A stretch of 64,000 bases of DNA, taken from positions 4,526,001 through 4,590,000 of the forward strand of contig NZ_CP092074.1 of NCBI RefSeq assembly GCF_024138715.1, given 5' to 3'. Positions within the stretch are counted from its first letter, which is position 1. Each line of letters opens with the position of its first letter. The position numbers were made by a program, and so were the translations under genes. A model generated the notes under the pieces. The model was not told the origin of the DNA. It did no database searches and saw only the letters and a program-made list of their open reading frames with translations. The stretch comes from Emticicia sp. 21SJ11W-3 (lineage in GTDB: Bacteria > Bacteroidota > Bacteroidia > Cytophagales > Spirosomataceae). Below are positions 1 to 9,344 of the stretch, piece by piece.

Positions 1-10
1 CCCTTACCAG

Positions 11-1084
11 TTATTTGAAATTGAATGCTTTTTTCAGCTTATCAAAAATATCGTTGTTCTTATAAAACCCTGCAAACATTTCAGCGCCTTTGCCGTAAGC
101 AAAAACCGGAATCATCACAGCTGTATGCCCACCGGTAGTAAACTTGCCCTCCACTTTACCGTCTTTAGAAAGGCCGTTCAAAGAAAAGCCACCAGTTTCA
201 TGGTCGGCCGTAATTATTACCAGGGTATTACCGTCTTTATCCGCAAAATCAAAGGCCTCGCCAATGGCTTTGTCAAAATCAAGCATTTCGTTCACAATAT
301 ACTGGGTGTCGTTTGCGTGGCCACCCCAATCTATCTGAGACCCCTCTACCATCAGGAAAAAACCCTTTTTGTTTTGTTTCAGAATATTCAGTGCCGTTTG
401 GGTAGACACCAGCAACTGGTCTCCCCTGCCCTCCGATATCTTCACCGGGTCGCCCTCTGCAATCAGCCCGGCCAGTTTACCGCTTTTTACTTTGGCCACC
501 TCATCAATTGACTGCGCAACCTGATAATTTTTGCTTTTCAGTTCATCAAGCAGGTTTCTTCCGTCTTTTCTCTGATTAAAATACTTGCGACCACCCCCAA
601 TAAACAGGTCAATATCTGTTTTAAGGAAATCAGCCGCTATTTCTTCCGACATCTTTCTTGAAGGCTGATGCGCAATAAATGAAGACGGCGTAGCATCTAC
701 AATGGCACATGTAGCCACCAGGCCGGTAGCCAGCCCTTTCTGCTCGGCAATTTCAAGAATGGTAGGCAAAGGATTCTTATCTGCATCTACCCCAATTGCG
801 CCGTTATAGGTCTTCTGCCCGGTAGAAAACGCAGTGGCACCAGCGGCTGAATCGGTAATAAAATTATCGGCCGAATGGTTCTTATGAAAACCAATTACCT
901 TACTGCGCTCAATGTTAAGCGGGCCTTTAGCCGAAACAATGCCCGAGTAAATCTGGGCGGTACCCATGCCGTCACCAATCAGAAAAATAATGTTTTTTGG
1001 ATACTGATTTTTCTGTGCTTCAACTGTAAACGACCCTATTGTTGCCAAAACAGCAAACATGCTCAACCACAATGTTTTTTTCAT
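11..1084 (-). CDS. Secreted alkaline phosphatase
   Basis: A 357-residue phosphomonoesterase expected to act in the periplasm or at the cell surface, releasing phosphate from organic esters. Residues 1-23 form a signal peptide ending at VEAQ. Family landmarks are visible: the metal site GDGMG (D38), the nucleophile motif DSAAGAT with S79, the metal-binding stretch EGSQIDWGGHAND, the TADHETGG motif and a late GGHTA histidine. The protein is shorter than E. coli PhoA but in the range of compact bacterial homologues. It is divergently oriented from the phytochrome operon across about 460 bp. I see no recognisable Pho box, so phosphate regulation is only a guess. The family call is confident; substrate is not known. 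Confidence 0.93.
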   Translation of the reverse strand: MKKTLWLSMFAVLATIGSFTVEAQKNQYPKNIIFLIGDGMGTAQIYSGIVSAKGPLNIERSKVIGFHKNHSADNFITDSAAGATAFSTGQKTYNGAIGVDADKNPLPTILEIAEQKGLATGLVATCAIVDATPSSFIAHQPSRKMSEEIAADFLKTDIDLFIGGGRKYFNQRKDGRNLLDELKSKNYQVAQSIDEVAKVKSGKLAGLIAEGDPVKISEGRGDQLLVSTQTALNILKQNKKGFFLMVEGSQIDWGGHANDTQYIVNEMLDFDKAIGEAFDFADKDGNTLVIITADHETGGFSLNGLSKDGKVEGKFTTGGHTAVMIPVFAYGKGAEMFAGFYKNNDIFDKLKKAFNFK

Positions 1085-1341
1085 TAAAATGCTTTTTTTT
1101 ATTAATACCCCGGCCTGCCCTTAAAAGACCATTGTGCACCTGATGCTACACCCAAAGACAGGGTATTAAAATGTGAATAATTATAAAACGAGGGCACAAA
1201 AAACGGAAAGAACCACTAAATAACAGACCAACATTTGTTATGATTTTATTAAGAAAAATACAATCCACACAAGAACAAGCCTGTTTTTGGCGTTTATAGA
1301 GCTAAAAACGTATATATATCCACCAAAATTTTTATCTACTA

Positions 1342-1365
1342 AATGTGCCATTTGCGTGGCATATT
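1342..1365. repeat. Imperfect inverted repeat, possible operator
   Basis: Nine-base arms (AATGTGCCA at 1342-1350, TGGCATATT at 1357-1365) with one G-T mismatch around a 6-nt centre. It sits just upstream of the candidate promoter of the phytochrome operon, so it could be a regulator site. There is no T-run to suggest a terminator. Confidence 0.3.
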
Positions 1366-1385
1366 AGCCGTCCACCTCTCCATTT

Positions 1386-1415
1386 TTGATTAAATCTCCT
1401 AAATAATTATGTTTT
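1386..1415 (+). promoter_or_regulatory. Candidate Bacteroidota promoter for the phytochrome operon
   Basis: TTG at 1386-1388 is followed after 19 nt by TATGTTTT at 1408-1415, a 7/8 match to the TAnnTTTG -7 element. It would give a leader of roughly 125 nt before the response regulator start. The match is inexact, so this is tentative. Confidence 0.3.
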
Positions 1416-1546
1416 TTGTTTACATTTTAGGAAATTTGAACAGCTGCATACGATGAGACACAAAGTATTTACTAACCGAATTTTATTATATCCTGAGGCT
1501 TATCTGAAGAGTTAAATTTACTCTGATGTCTCTTAAATGCGAACAC

Positions 1547-1987
1547 ATGAAAACTAAGAATTATAGGATTTTCTACACTGATGACGACCTTGACGATAAA
1601 GAAATTTTTAAAGAAATAATCAACGAAATACATCCCGATTTTTTGATTGAGTTTCAGAGTGACGGGATAGAGTTGCTATCGATGCTGAAAGAAACCCAGG
1701 CCAAGCCGGACATACTGTTTCTTGACCTGAATATGCCTTATGCCGATGGCTTTGAGGTATTGAGTGAAATACGACAAGACTCATCGCATAAAAATCTTCC
1801 TGTGGTGATACTCTCTACATCAAACGATACCAGTTCTATTGCCAAAGCAAAAGAATCTGGGGCTACTCTGTATGTTTGTAAGCCTGATTCTTATACCAAA
1901 CTCAAGAATATTCTTGCCGAGCTATTGAGTTTAAACTGGAACAGCTATTTAGAATCGCAGCCTGTGAAAGAATTTGTTTATTGTTGA
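1547..1987 (+). CDS. Single-domain response regulator (Rcp-like receiver)
   Basis: A stand-alone phosphoacceptor receiver of 146 residues with no output domain. It shows the acidic pocket TDDD (D12/D13), the phosphoacceptor D60 in FLDLNMP, the switch serine/threonine region ILSTS and the conserved lysine in CKPD. I start it at the ATG at 1547; the frame is open from 1526, but that would add seven non-homologous residues before the receiver fold. It is followed by heme oxygenase and bacteriophytochrome genes on the same strand. Receivers of this kind are the usual phosphorylation partners of phytochrome kinases, so it is probably the cognate output of the kinase at 2613-4871. The function is inferred from the fold and the neighbours. 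Confidence 0.9.
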   Translation: MKTKNYRIFYTDDDLDDKEIFKEIINEIHPDFLIEFQSDGIELLSMLKETQAKPDILFLDLNMPYADGFEVLSEIRQDSSHKNLPVVILSTSNDTSSIAKAKESGATLYVCKPDSYTKLKNILAELLSLNWNSYLESQPVKEFVYC

Positions 1988-2024
1988 ACAAATATCTTTT
2001 CTCTGACAATTGCCTGAGGAATAC

Positions 2025-2609
2025 ATGACACACTACGATAGCATTTTAAGCAAACTCAGGTCTGAGACCGGGGTTCTGCATACTGAATTAGAAAAAACTG
2101 CTCTTTCAAAAGCCCTGCTTGAAGAAAACGTTTCAATGGAAAACTACCTGCTCTATCTTCAAAAAATGAGGAGTGTGGTTGATTTTTACAAAAATTGCGT
2201 TTTCCCGGTTTTGATTGATACACTTGCTGATTTGCCACGCAGACGAAGACTTGAGATGATTGACCATGATTTGAACCGGTTATCGGCAAAGCCAATTGAA
2301 CAGAATGTTTTTAATATACAGAATGCAGGTGGGCATCCGCCCGTTCCGTACGCCTTAGGCTGTATGTATGTAATGGAAGGTTCAACACTGGGTGGCAGAA
2401 TCATTCTTAAGCATATTGAAAAACACTTAGGGCTTTTGCCATCTGACGGCGCTTCTTTTTTTGAAGGCTATGGCGCCGAAACGGGGCAATTGTGGAAGTC
2501 GTTTTTAACAACATTACAGACTTATTCATTACAAAATGATGCTGATGCCGCTATCGTTGCCGGAGCAACTGATACCTTCAGGTCAATAAAAAATCATTTG
2601 GAGTCTTAA
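2025..2609 (+). CDS. bphO: Biliverdin-producing heme oxygenase
   Basis: A 194-residue soluble heme oxygenase that opens heme to biliverdin, iron and CO; biliverdin is the phytochrome chromophore. The proximal heme-ligand candidate is H19 in GVLHTELEK, and the distal-helix signature MYVMEGSTLGGRII of bacterial heme oxygenases is present. The ATG at 2025 is preceded by GAGGA and is preferred to a TTG at 2010. The stop is only 3 nt before the phytochrome start, so the two are almost certainly co-transcribed and translationally coupled. This pairing with a bacteriophytochrome is the classic bphO-bphP arrangement. An iron-acquisition role is less likely in this context. Confidence 0.9.
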   Translation: MTHYDSILSKLRSETGVLHTELEKTALSKALLEENVSMENYLLYLQKMRSVVDFYKNCVFPVLIDTLADLPRRRRLEMIDHDLNRLSAKPIEQNVFNIQNAGGHPPVPYALGCMYVMEGSTLGGRIILKHIEKHLGLLPSDGASFFEGYGAETGQLWKSFLTTLQTYSLQNDADAAIVAGATDTFRSIKNHLES

Positions 2610-2612
2610 CAG

Positions 2613-4871
2613 ATGGCATTGAAAGATATAGTTAACCGCGAGCTTGTTAACCTTACCAATTGCGAACAAGAGCCTATTCATATACCGGGCAGTATTCAGC
2701 CTCATGGTTTTTTAGTAGCCACAGACACCAACGGGGTAATCAGATATTGCAGTGCCAATATCCATGAATTTACCCCGTTCAAAGCCGAAAACCTGCTTCA
2801 ACAACCTATTGAAGTGCTTATCGGAGCCGACCAGCTTTCGCAGTTCAGGCACTACCTTACTGAGCTCCAGCGCACATCGGCGGCGCCTCATATTCTTGGT
2901 ATAGGAAACACTCAGTTTCAATGTATGGTACATCAGGCAGAAGATACCTTTTTGTGTGAATTTGAGCCGGTTTCGGAGCATATCCCACGCGTATCGGCAG
3001 TTTATGACCAGGCCATTAACTTTGCACGGTACATGAGCCAGGCCATGACCCTGCAACAGCTTTGCCATAGCGTAGCTACAGAAATACGGGCATTAACCGG
3101 ATATGACCGCGTAATGGTGTATCGTTTCGATAAACAATATAACGGCGAAATATTTGCAGAAAGCAAAGTTGATGAACACGAGCCTTTTCTGGGTTTGCAT
3201 TATCCGCACACGGATATTCCTGTTCAGGCACGGCAGCTATACATCAGAAACCTGATGCGCCTGATAGTAGATGTTAATTACACCCCTGTACCGATACTTA
3301 CTAAAGAAAACAGCAGCAACAAAGACCTAGACCTCAGCTGCTCAACATTGCGCAGCGTATCGCCTATTCATGTGCAGTACCTGAAAAACATTGGTGTAAG
3401 CGCCACACTAACTATTTCTCTTTTGCACGAGGGCAAGCTGTGGGGGCTTATTGCCTGCCATCATTACTCGGCCAAGTATCTTGACCATTACACCCGCATT
3501 ACAGCGCAGTTGCAGGGACATTTTCTAACATCACAGATTCAGGTTCGGGAAATGGCCGAAGGTTACGCCGTGGCGGCCAGAATAAACACCTCTTTAGAGA
3601 CTTTACTGAACAAAACATTTGTACCCGAAAGAGCCTCTTTACAAGCATTGGTAAATCAGCCTCAGATACTTGAAATATGCCATGCCGCAGGCGTAGCGGT
3701 GATACTGAACAATGTTGTATACAAAGCAGGAAAAACACCTGACGACCCGTTAATTCTGCAAATTGCAGAGCTGGCCAGACAAAAAGCAGCAAACGGCATT
3801 TTTAACACCTCGGCACTTTCTGAAGATTTTCCTGAAGCCTTAGAATGGTGTTCGGTGGCCTCTGGTATATTGTATTACCAGCTGGGGGTAGTGCATAATG
3901 AAGCCATAGTCTGGTTCAGACCAGAAAGCCTTCAGACTATTAACTGGAGCGGAGACCCTGAAAAAGCCATAATGAAAGATGTAAACGGGCTGTCGCCAAG
4001 AAAATCATTTGAAAAATACCAGCAGATTGTAAAATGCCGCTCTTACGACTGGACTCAGACAGAGCTGACCGCCGCCGCTACTTTTTCATATTCTATTCAG
4101 AAACTTATTACACTTATTCTGCTTACTGAAGAAGAAGCCCGCCAAAGAGAATTGACCAGACAACTGGAGGCATCGAACCTTGAATTGGAAAATATCAGTT
4201 GGATAAGCACTCATGATTTAAAAGAACCGTTGCGTAAAATACAATTGTTTTCGTCGCGCTTGTTGAACATTGACAAGAACCTATCGGCTGATATGAGCGC
4301 CACGCTCCAAAAAATGAATGCTTCTGCTAACAAAATGCAGAAACTTATTTCAGATATCACTAATTATTCCAGAATCAGGCATTCTGAAACAACACTCGAA
4401 AAAATTGACTTAGCTGCCCTGATTGATAAAGTAAAACAAGAGCTTGCAGAAGATATTGAAGAAAAAAACGCCAGCGTTGTTGCAGTTAATTTAGCTTTCA
4501 TAGAAGGCATACCCGTTATTGTGCATCAGTTGTTCAGCAACCTGATAGGTAATTCTATGAAGTTTATCAAAGATGGCGTATGGCCGAAAATAGTAATTAA
4601 GCAAGAGCAGGAGCCAGTAAAATCACCGGAACCTGACGACACAAAACTATACTACAAAATTACTGTTGCTGACAATGGCATCGGCTTTGAAAACGAATTC
4701 AGCGATAAGATATTCAAGATATTTACACGCCTACATTCGGCAGATAAATATCAGGGCACAGGTATAGGGCTTGCCTTGTGTAAGAAAGTCATGCAGTTGC
4801 ATAATGGATATATCTATGCAGAAAGCGGAGAAAATCAGGGAGCTGTGTTTACACTTTATTTTCCTGTTTGA
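2613..4871 (+). CDS. bphP: Bacteriophytochrome sensor histidine kinase
   Basis: A 752-residue cytoplasmic red/far-red photoreceptor kinase. Cys17 in the N-terminal NCEQEP segment is at the position of the biliverdin-attaching cysteine of bacteriophytochromes. A PAS region (about 20-120) is followed by GAF (about 140-310) with PHTDIP at 198-203, where D201 matches the conserved chromophore-pocket aspartate. The PHY region (about 320-500) carries the tongue motif PRKSF at 462-466. HisKA has H534 in STHDLKEPLRK. The HATPase has an N-box (SNLIGNSMKF), DNGIGF and GTGIGLALCKK. There is no fused receiver, which fits the separate receiver gene at 1547. Light-driven phosphotransfer to that receiver is inferred; the photochemistry (Pr- or Pfr-ground state) cannot be read from sequence. 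Confidence 0.96.
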   Translation: MALKDIVNRELVNLTNCEQEPIHIPGSIQPHGFLVATDTNGVIRYCSANIHEFTPFKAENLLQQPIEVLIGADQLSQFRHYLTELQRTSAAPHILGIGNTQFQCMVHQAEDTFLCEFEPVSEHIPRVSAVYDQAINFARYMSQAMTLQQLCHSVATEIRALTGYDRVMVYRFDKQYNGEIFAESKVDEHEPFLGLHYPHTDIPVQARQLYIRNLMRLIVDVNYTPVPILTKENSSNKDLDLSCSTLRSVSPIHVQYLKNIGVSATLTISLLHEGKLWGLIACHHYSAKYLDHYTRITAQLQGHFLTSQIQVREMAEGYAVAARINTSLETLLNKTFVPERASLQALVNQPQILEICHAAGVAVILNNVVYKAGKTPDDPLILQIAELARQKAANGIFNTSALSEDFPEALEWCSVASGILYYQLGVVHNEAIVWFRPESLQTINWSGDPEKAIMKDVNGLSPRKSFEKYQQIVKCRSYDWTQTELTAAATFSYSIQKLITLILLTEEEARQRELTRQLEASNLELENISWISTHDLKEPLRKIQLFSSRLLNIDKNLSADMSATLQKMNASANKMQKLISDITNYSRIRHSETTLEKIDLAALIDKVKQELAEDIEEKNASVVAVNLAFIEGIPVIVHQLFSNLIGNSMKFIKDGVWPKIVIKQEQEPVKSPEPDDTKLYYKITVADNGIGFENEFSDKIFKIFTRLHSADKYQGTGIGLALCKKVMQLHNGYIYAESGENQGAVFTLYFPV

Positions 4872-4873
4872 CT

Positions 4874-4917
4874 ACCGTGCCACGCTCTCTTTATGAAGAG
4901 GATAAGCGTGGCACGGT
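4874..4917. terminator. Bidirectional hairpin between convergent genes
   Basis: A 13-bp perfect stem (4874-4886 with 4905-4917) encloses a second short stem CTCTT/AAGAG. It lies in the 65-bp gap between the phytochrome gene and the convergent receptor gene, where a shared terminator is expected. Neither side has a long T-run. Confidence 0.65.
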
Positions 4918-4936
4918 TGAATTAATTCTCTATCTA

Positions 4937-7399
4937 TTAAAACTCTCCCTCAGCAGGTTCTTTTGTTTTCTTCTTAGCCTGATGCAGACGATAGTTAAAC
5001 GTCAGATTCACTTGTCTCAAACGCCCTTGTCCTCGGCTCTCCGTAATAAAGTTAGGCCCTTCGGTAATAGAACGATAAATCCTTGAGTTAAAAACGTCGC
5101 TCACATTCAAAGTCACTGTGGCATTGTTTTTCATGATATCCTTACTCACTGCCAAATCCATCACGGCAATGGCTTTTCTTCTTCCCTGAGGCGTTTGCTG
5201 TGGTGCCTCATAGTTACCACGTATCTGGAAATCGGTGTTATTCCAGAAAGTAAAGCGTGAGGTCATACGCGTAAACCAGCTGTAAGTATCACTTTTAAGG
5301 CTGGCATCAAAGTTAGCACCATTGGTAATGGCTCTGAAAAAGTTAAAGCTGCCATCCAGTTTCCACCATTTATAAGGCGTTAATGAGGTAGTAAACTCAT
5401 AGCCGAACGAGTTTTCAGTAGCCAGATTTTCAGGTCTTGTAAATGAATTACCGGCATCGTCCACTTTTCTGATACGTACTATCTTGCCATCGGTATATCT
5501 GTAATACAAAGATGAGCTGATAGACCCGCTCTCGAAATACTTGATATGACCCAACTCATACACATCCGTAAATTCCGGATTCAAATCAGGATTACCGCTC
5601 CAGAAGTTACGGCTGTCGCTAAAAGTTGAGAAAGGGCTCAGGTCATTATAAGTCGGGCGACGGATACGTCGGCTATAGCTAATCTGCATCGAGTTTTGTT
5701 TCGGAAACTCATAAGTAATATGCACACTCGGAAACAGGTTGTTGTACTTACGCGGGTTTACTTCATTGGTTTTTCTCAGCGTAGTGGTCACATTTGTCCA
5801 CTCTGCCCGAACACCTGCCTGATACGAAAACTTGCTCACTTTGTTACCAATAATACCATAAGCCGCATTGATGTTCTCTTCATAGAGGAAATCGTTTGTA
5901 AAACCTGCAATCGGGAACCAGACGTTGTTCTCACCTCTTTGTGTCAGCGAGAAATCGTTGGTCATATCGCGCGAGCTGCTTCTGGCACCCAATTCAAATT
6001 TGCCCTCTTTGGCAAACGGATGCGTGTAATCAGCCTGAAACAACAACTGTTTTTCGGTTTCATAATTCAGCGAACGTTGCAATATAGCCGGTATGTCAGA
6101 AGCACTGCCATCTGGTTTGTAGGTCTGCTGGTTATAGTACTGGTCAGAGTCCTCCCAGTTATCCAGGTACCTCACGTCTGCCGTCAGTTCATGGCCTTTT
6201 CTGGCAAACTTACGTTTGTAAGTAAGGGCATATTCAGCATTGGGTTCGGTTTCGGTTTCGTCTTGTGTACGGTTGGTAATACCGGTAGGGTTATTTACAT
6301 TGTTCAGGTAATCACGGTAGCGGATGTCTGAAAAACGTTTTCCTTTGCTTATTCTCCACAGGTACGAGCCCGTCAATGTATTGTTATCATTAAAGAAATA
6401 ATCAATACCTGCACGGGCACTGTTATTCTCACCTTTCAGTTTGTTGGTTGAGTTTTGCTGGGTTATGAGCGTTGAATCGCCCTGATAAAACTCCTGATAC
6501 AGCGAGTTTCTGCCCGGAGTATTTCGGTACGAAGCCGTATAATTAACAAAAAAGTTAAGGTTTTTACGCCGATAATTTACATTAGCAGCCAGGCCCAGGT
6601 TGGTAGGGTGTCCGGCAATTACATCAAACGAACCGTTAAAGCCTTCTTTTCGCTCTTTTTTAAGAATAATGTTAATGATACCCCCCATCCCTTCGGCCTC
6701 ATAGCGTGCCGATGGATTGGTAATAATCTCTATTCGTTCTATGCTGCTGCCTTGCAACTGCTGCAAACCACTTCCACCTTTAATACTCACCAGGCCCGAT
6801 GGCTTACCATCTACCAGAATCCTGACGTTATTACTGCCTCTCAGGCTTACGTTACCATCAATATCAACCGATAATGAAGGAATATTGGTCAGGATATCAA
6901 TGGCCGTGCCACCAGCGTTGGCCAAATCTTTACCTACATTGAAAATACGCTTATCGAGCGACATCTCCATTGAGCTTTTCTCGGCGCGCACCTCTACTTC
7001 ATTCAATACATTACTGGAGGTGGCTACTTTCAGGATTCCTAAATCATGCGAAGGATTATCAGGTGACAAAGAAAACGGAGCCGTTTTGGTGGCTTTATAT
7101 CCAATAAACTCCAGCAGCGCATAATAAGTACCAGATGGTGCATCAATAGAAAAAGCACCGGCATCGTCTGTAATATTACCGGTAACAAAAGAGCTGTCGG
7201 GCAATTTATACAGCCGCACACTGGCAAAGGCAAGGGGTGCGTTAGACTGCGCATCTACTATTTTACCTTTCAGTTTAAATTTCCCTGCATTCTGGGCTAA
7301 AGATTTTTCGGCTCCTAAAAAGCTAATCATTAAAACAACAATAAACGATAACGGTTTTGCGATTGAAAGTAAAGATTTGTATTTGATGATAATGTTCAT
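4937..7399 (-). CDS. TonB-dependent-receptor-like outer-membrane beta-barrel protein
   Basis: An 820-residue outer-membrane protein. A signal peptide (about 1-35, ending SLAQ) is followed by a carboxypeptidase-regulatory-like beta-sandwich (about 42-130), a plug-like domain (about 135-250, including NVRILVDGKPSG and NPSARYEAEGMGGIINIILKK) and a long beta-barrel rich in aromatic and Asn/Tyr strand patterns. It matches the Bacteroidota family usually annotated as outer membrane beta-barrel (OMP_b-brl_3) rather than SusC, and no SusD partner is adjacent. The SMP-30-like gene lies 44 bp upstream on the same strand, so they may share a transcript. The substrate cannot be told from sequence. Confidence 0.85.
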   Translation of the reverse strand: MNIIIKYKSLLSIAKPLSFIVVLMISFLGAEKSLAQNAGKFKLKGKIVDAQSNAPLAFASVRLYKLPDSSFVTGNITDDAGAFSIDAPSGTYYALLEFIGYKATKTAPFSLSPDNPSHDLGILKVATSSNVLNEVEVRAEKSSMEMSLDKRIFNVGKDLANAGGTAIDILTNIPSLSVDIDGNVSLRGSNNVRILVDGKPSGLVSIKGGSGLQQLQGSSIERIEIITNPSARYEAEGMGGIINIILKKERKEGFNGSFDVIAGHPTNLGLAANVNYRRKNLNFFVNYTASYRNTPGRNSLYQEFYQGDSTLITQQNSTNKLKGENNSARAGIDYFFNDNNTLTGSYLWRISKGKRFSDIRYRDYLNNVNNPTGITNRTQDETETEPNAEYALTYKRKFARKGHELTADVRYLDNWEDSDQYYNQQTYKPDGSASDIPAILQRSLNYETEKQLLFQADYTHPFAKEGKFELGARSSSRDMTNDFSLTQRGENNVWFPIAGFTNDFLYEENINAAYGIIGNKVSKFSYQAGVRAEWTNVTTTLRKTNEVNPRKYNNLFPSVHITYEFPKQNSMQISYSRRIRRPTYNDLSPFSTFSDSRNFWSGNPDLNPEFTDVYELGHIKYFESGSISSSLYYRYTDGKIVRIRKVDDAGNSFTRPENLATENSFGYEFTTSLTPYKWWKLDGSFNFFRAITNGANFDASLKSDTYSWFTRMTSRFTFWNNTDFQIRGNYEAPQQTPQGRRKAIAVMDLAVSKDIMKNNATVTLNVSDVFNSRIYRSITEGPNFITESRGQGRLRQVNLTFNYRLHQAKKKTKEPAEGEF

Positions 7400-7443
7400 T
7401 TCCGGATTGATAGATAGGATATAAGGCTGAAATCTGTTGTGGG

Positions 7444-8298
7444 TTAATTTACTTTATAAGCTACCACCTTGTTTTTAAGAAAAGTAGGCACAACCAGTAG
7501 TTTTTTGCTGGCTACATACTCAAAATCGGCAGTATTCATTGGTTTTTCAATGGTATCTAGTAAAAGGTTTGTTTTGCCCTGGGGTGTTACATGCCAGATA
7601 CGGCCTCTCCACTCACTAACAAAATAGCCTTTCTTACCATCAGACTCTATGCCGTCAATGCCGCTTTTCTCGGTACCCATTCCTTCGGCAAATTTGCTTA
7701 GCTCTTTAGTCTTGGTATCATAGGCATACAAAATACCTTCGCCATTGCCTATCAAGAGCTGGCCATTATCATAAAACAATCCGTTCGGATTTTTAAGCAG
7801 GCCGCCATCCAGTATTTTTTCAAGTTTACCATTCTGTAGTTTCCAAACCCTGTTGGCGCGCATATCGGTCACATACAAAGTTTTGTTCTTTTCATCAATC
7901 GTAATATCATTCAGCATTTTGGCTTCCGGCACATCATATTTATTAATTACCTTTCCGCTTGCCAGGTCAATTTCAACCACTGCATAAAAACCGGCCGCAT
8001 ATAGTTTGTTATCAATAATGCCCATGCCTTTAATGGCATTGAGCCCCCCGGTAACAACTTTTTGTTGTATTTTGCCATCAAGACCTATTTTAGCAATAAA
8101 GCTTTCCTGATTTTCGGGAACCGATTTTCCATTAATGCAAGAGACATACAAGACATTCTTTCTGGCGCCGTATAGCACCGACTCCGGCGTTGTGAGTGTT
8201 GTATCAGTTTCCCATACCTGTGTTAAGGTCGGGGTTTGAGCAAAGGCTGTCAGGCTAAGCGCACAGCAAAGCCAAAATGAAGCAAGTAAGATTTTCAT
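7444..8298 (-). CDS. Secreted SMP-30/gluconolactonase-like beta-propeller protein
   Basis: A 284-residue protein with a signal peptide (1-20, ending TAFAQ) followed by repeated propeller blades, for example LYVSCINGK, MLNDITIDEKNKTLYVTD, NPNGLFYDNGQLLIGN and GIDGIESDGKKGYFVSEW. These resemble the six-bladed SMP-30/gluconolactonase/NHL class, which includes calcium-dependent lactonases and binding proteins. The conserved Asn/Asp positions in NDI and NPNG fit metal-binding loops, but catalytic activity is not proven. It sits 44 bp upstream of the receptor gene on the same strand and may be co-expressed with it. Confidence 0.75.
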   Translation of the reverse strand: MKILLASFWLCCALSLTAFAQTPTLTQVWETDTTLTTPESVLYGARKNVLYVSCINGKSVPENQESFIAKIGLDGKIQQKVVTGGLNAIKGMGIIDNKLYAAGFYAVVEIDLASGKVINKYDVPEAKMLNDITIDEKNKTLYVTDMRANRVWKLQNGKLEKILDGGLLKNPNGLFYDNGQLLIGNGEGILYAYDTKTKELSKFAEGMGTEKSGIDGIESDGKKGYFVSEWRGRIWHVTPQGKTNLLLDTIEKPMNTADFEYVASKKLLVVPTFLKNKVVAYKVN

Positions 8299-8670
8299 TA
8301 GTAAAAAAGGTTAAATAGATTTTATTCAGGCTGAATGAATGTGAATATTACAAATTATTAAGGGCATTGACAAACAACCTATTCATAAAATAGACTTCCT
8401 ATTCTATTAAATCGACAAAGTCATTCCAAAATCAGGCAGAATGCCCGGCGCTGCTTCTATTTATATCCATCAATTCATTGGTCAGATTAGTTGGGCCCTT
8501 ATCAGCAACAGGTTATGGCCTTCCCCCTGGCTTTCCTGCAATAAAAGCAACTTGCTTATCAATATAGCCCAGGGGTGCTTCCACATTTTGAGTATCATCT
8601 TTCACAACATTCAATACAATCGTAAATGGCATATAATTTTTGCTATTGGCCTTACAAAAAACACAATTTT
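8299..8670. other. Intergenic region between divergent genes
   Basis: About 370 bp, AT-rich towards the propeller gene. I find no convincing promoter match, RNA gene or conserved ORF; the ORFs crossing it look spurious. It should contain divergent promoters for the genes at 8298 and 8671. Confidence 0.4.
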
Positions 8671-9249
8671 ATGATAGACCAGGAAAACAGCTTTTACAGT
8701 CAGAATGACGAACAAGCAATAGAACCGAATAATGCGCAACCAGAAAAAACCTGGGATGTGCCACCCATGGAACCCGAACGGTCGGCGCAGCAGCAGCAAG
8801 ACACTATTGATGAGCGGCTGGCCGATGTGGCAGATACCAACGAAAGCACAGATAGCCCGCCGTTAAGAAGCGAAATGGACCCTCCGAGGGCTCCTGATAT
8901 TATCCCTGATCAATCGCCGGATGAAATAAATTACCCCGGTAAGCAGGATATCCCTAGAGTTGAGCAACCAAAATTCTTTGGTTCTTCTATCAGTTCTTCG
9001 TCGTCTATCGGCAATGAAGATGACAGACCCGAAAAAGGCGATGAGGCTCAGGAATTACAGTTAAAAGAAGAAGAAGAACGAAAAGAGAAAATTAAAGACC
9101 GGGAATCAGATTTGCGCGAGGCAGTGGAAGGACGTGAAGAAAGCATCAGGAAGTCGGAAGATGGAAACATAAGCGATAACCGTGGATACAACGAGATTCG
9201 TGAAAACTCTCCGGTAGGTAATGACCGCGATAAGGAGTTTTTGAATTAA
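8671..9249 (+). CDS. Acidic, intrinsically disordered protein of unknown function
   Basis: A 192-residue protein with no signal peptide, no membrane segment and almost no hydrophobic core. The first half is rich in Pro, Glu, Asp and Gln. It has a serine run around SSISSSSSIG, then a Glu/Lys/Arg-rich stretch (about 135-170, for example LKEEEERKEKIKDRESD) likely to form a charged helix or coiled coil. The ATG at 8671 is preferred over one at 8626, because the extra 15 residues are of a different, aromatic-rich composition. I do not recognise a family. It resembles in style the hydrophilic protein at 25550-25948 (both very polar, rich in N/R/D). A stress-protectant or scaffolding role would be speculation. 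Confidence 0.7.
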   Translation: MIDQENSFYSQNDEQAIEPNNAQPEKTWDVPPMEPERSAQQQQDTIDERLADVADTNESTDSPPLRSEMDPPRAPDIIPDQSPDEINYPGKQDIPRVEQPKFFGSSISSSSSIGNEDDRPEKGDEAQELQLKEEEERKEKIKDRESDLREAVEGREESIRKSEDGNISDNRGYNEIRENSPVGNDRDKEFLN

Positions 9250-9270
9250 GTTTGCAATAGTACCGAAAAG

Positions 9271-9298
9271 GCCTTGAATTGTTAATTCAGGGCTTTTT
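9271..9298 (+). terminator. Intrinsic terminator after the acidic disordered protein gene
   Basis: Stem GCCTTGAATT (9271-9280) pairs with AATTCAGGGC (9284-9293) with one G-U pair and a GTT loop, followed by TTTTT. This is a classic Rho-independent terminator. It also argues against a TTG start at 9279 for the next gene. Confidence 0.85.
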
Positions 9299-9344
9299 CA
9301 GTATATTTAGCGCGCTTATTCTAAAAAACGTGCTAATTACAAAC

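Larger units (their letters stand above)
1085..1546. other. Divergent intergenic region, phosphatase / phytochrome operon
   Basis: About 460 bp of AT-rich non-coding DNA between two divergent genes, so it must hold promoters for both. I see an imperfect inverted repeat at 1342-1365 and a promoter-like sequence at 1386-1415, both listed separately. No convincing ORF or RNA gene is visible. Confidence 0.6.

Noticed and set aside
5696-6331. 211-codon plus-strand frame inside the receptor gene
   Set aside because: Antisense to a well-supported beta-barrel gene; composition looks like reverse-strand translation.
9279-9344. Upstream TTG extension of the lipoprotein gene
   Set aside because: It lies inside the preceding terminator hairpin, and the ATG at 9345 gives a clean lipobox.
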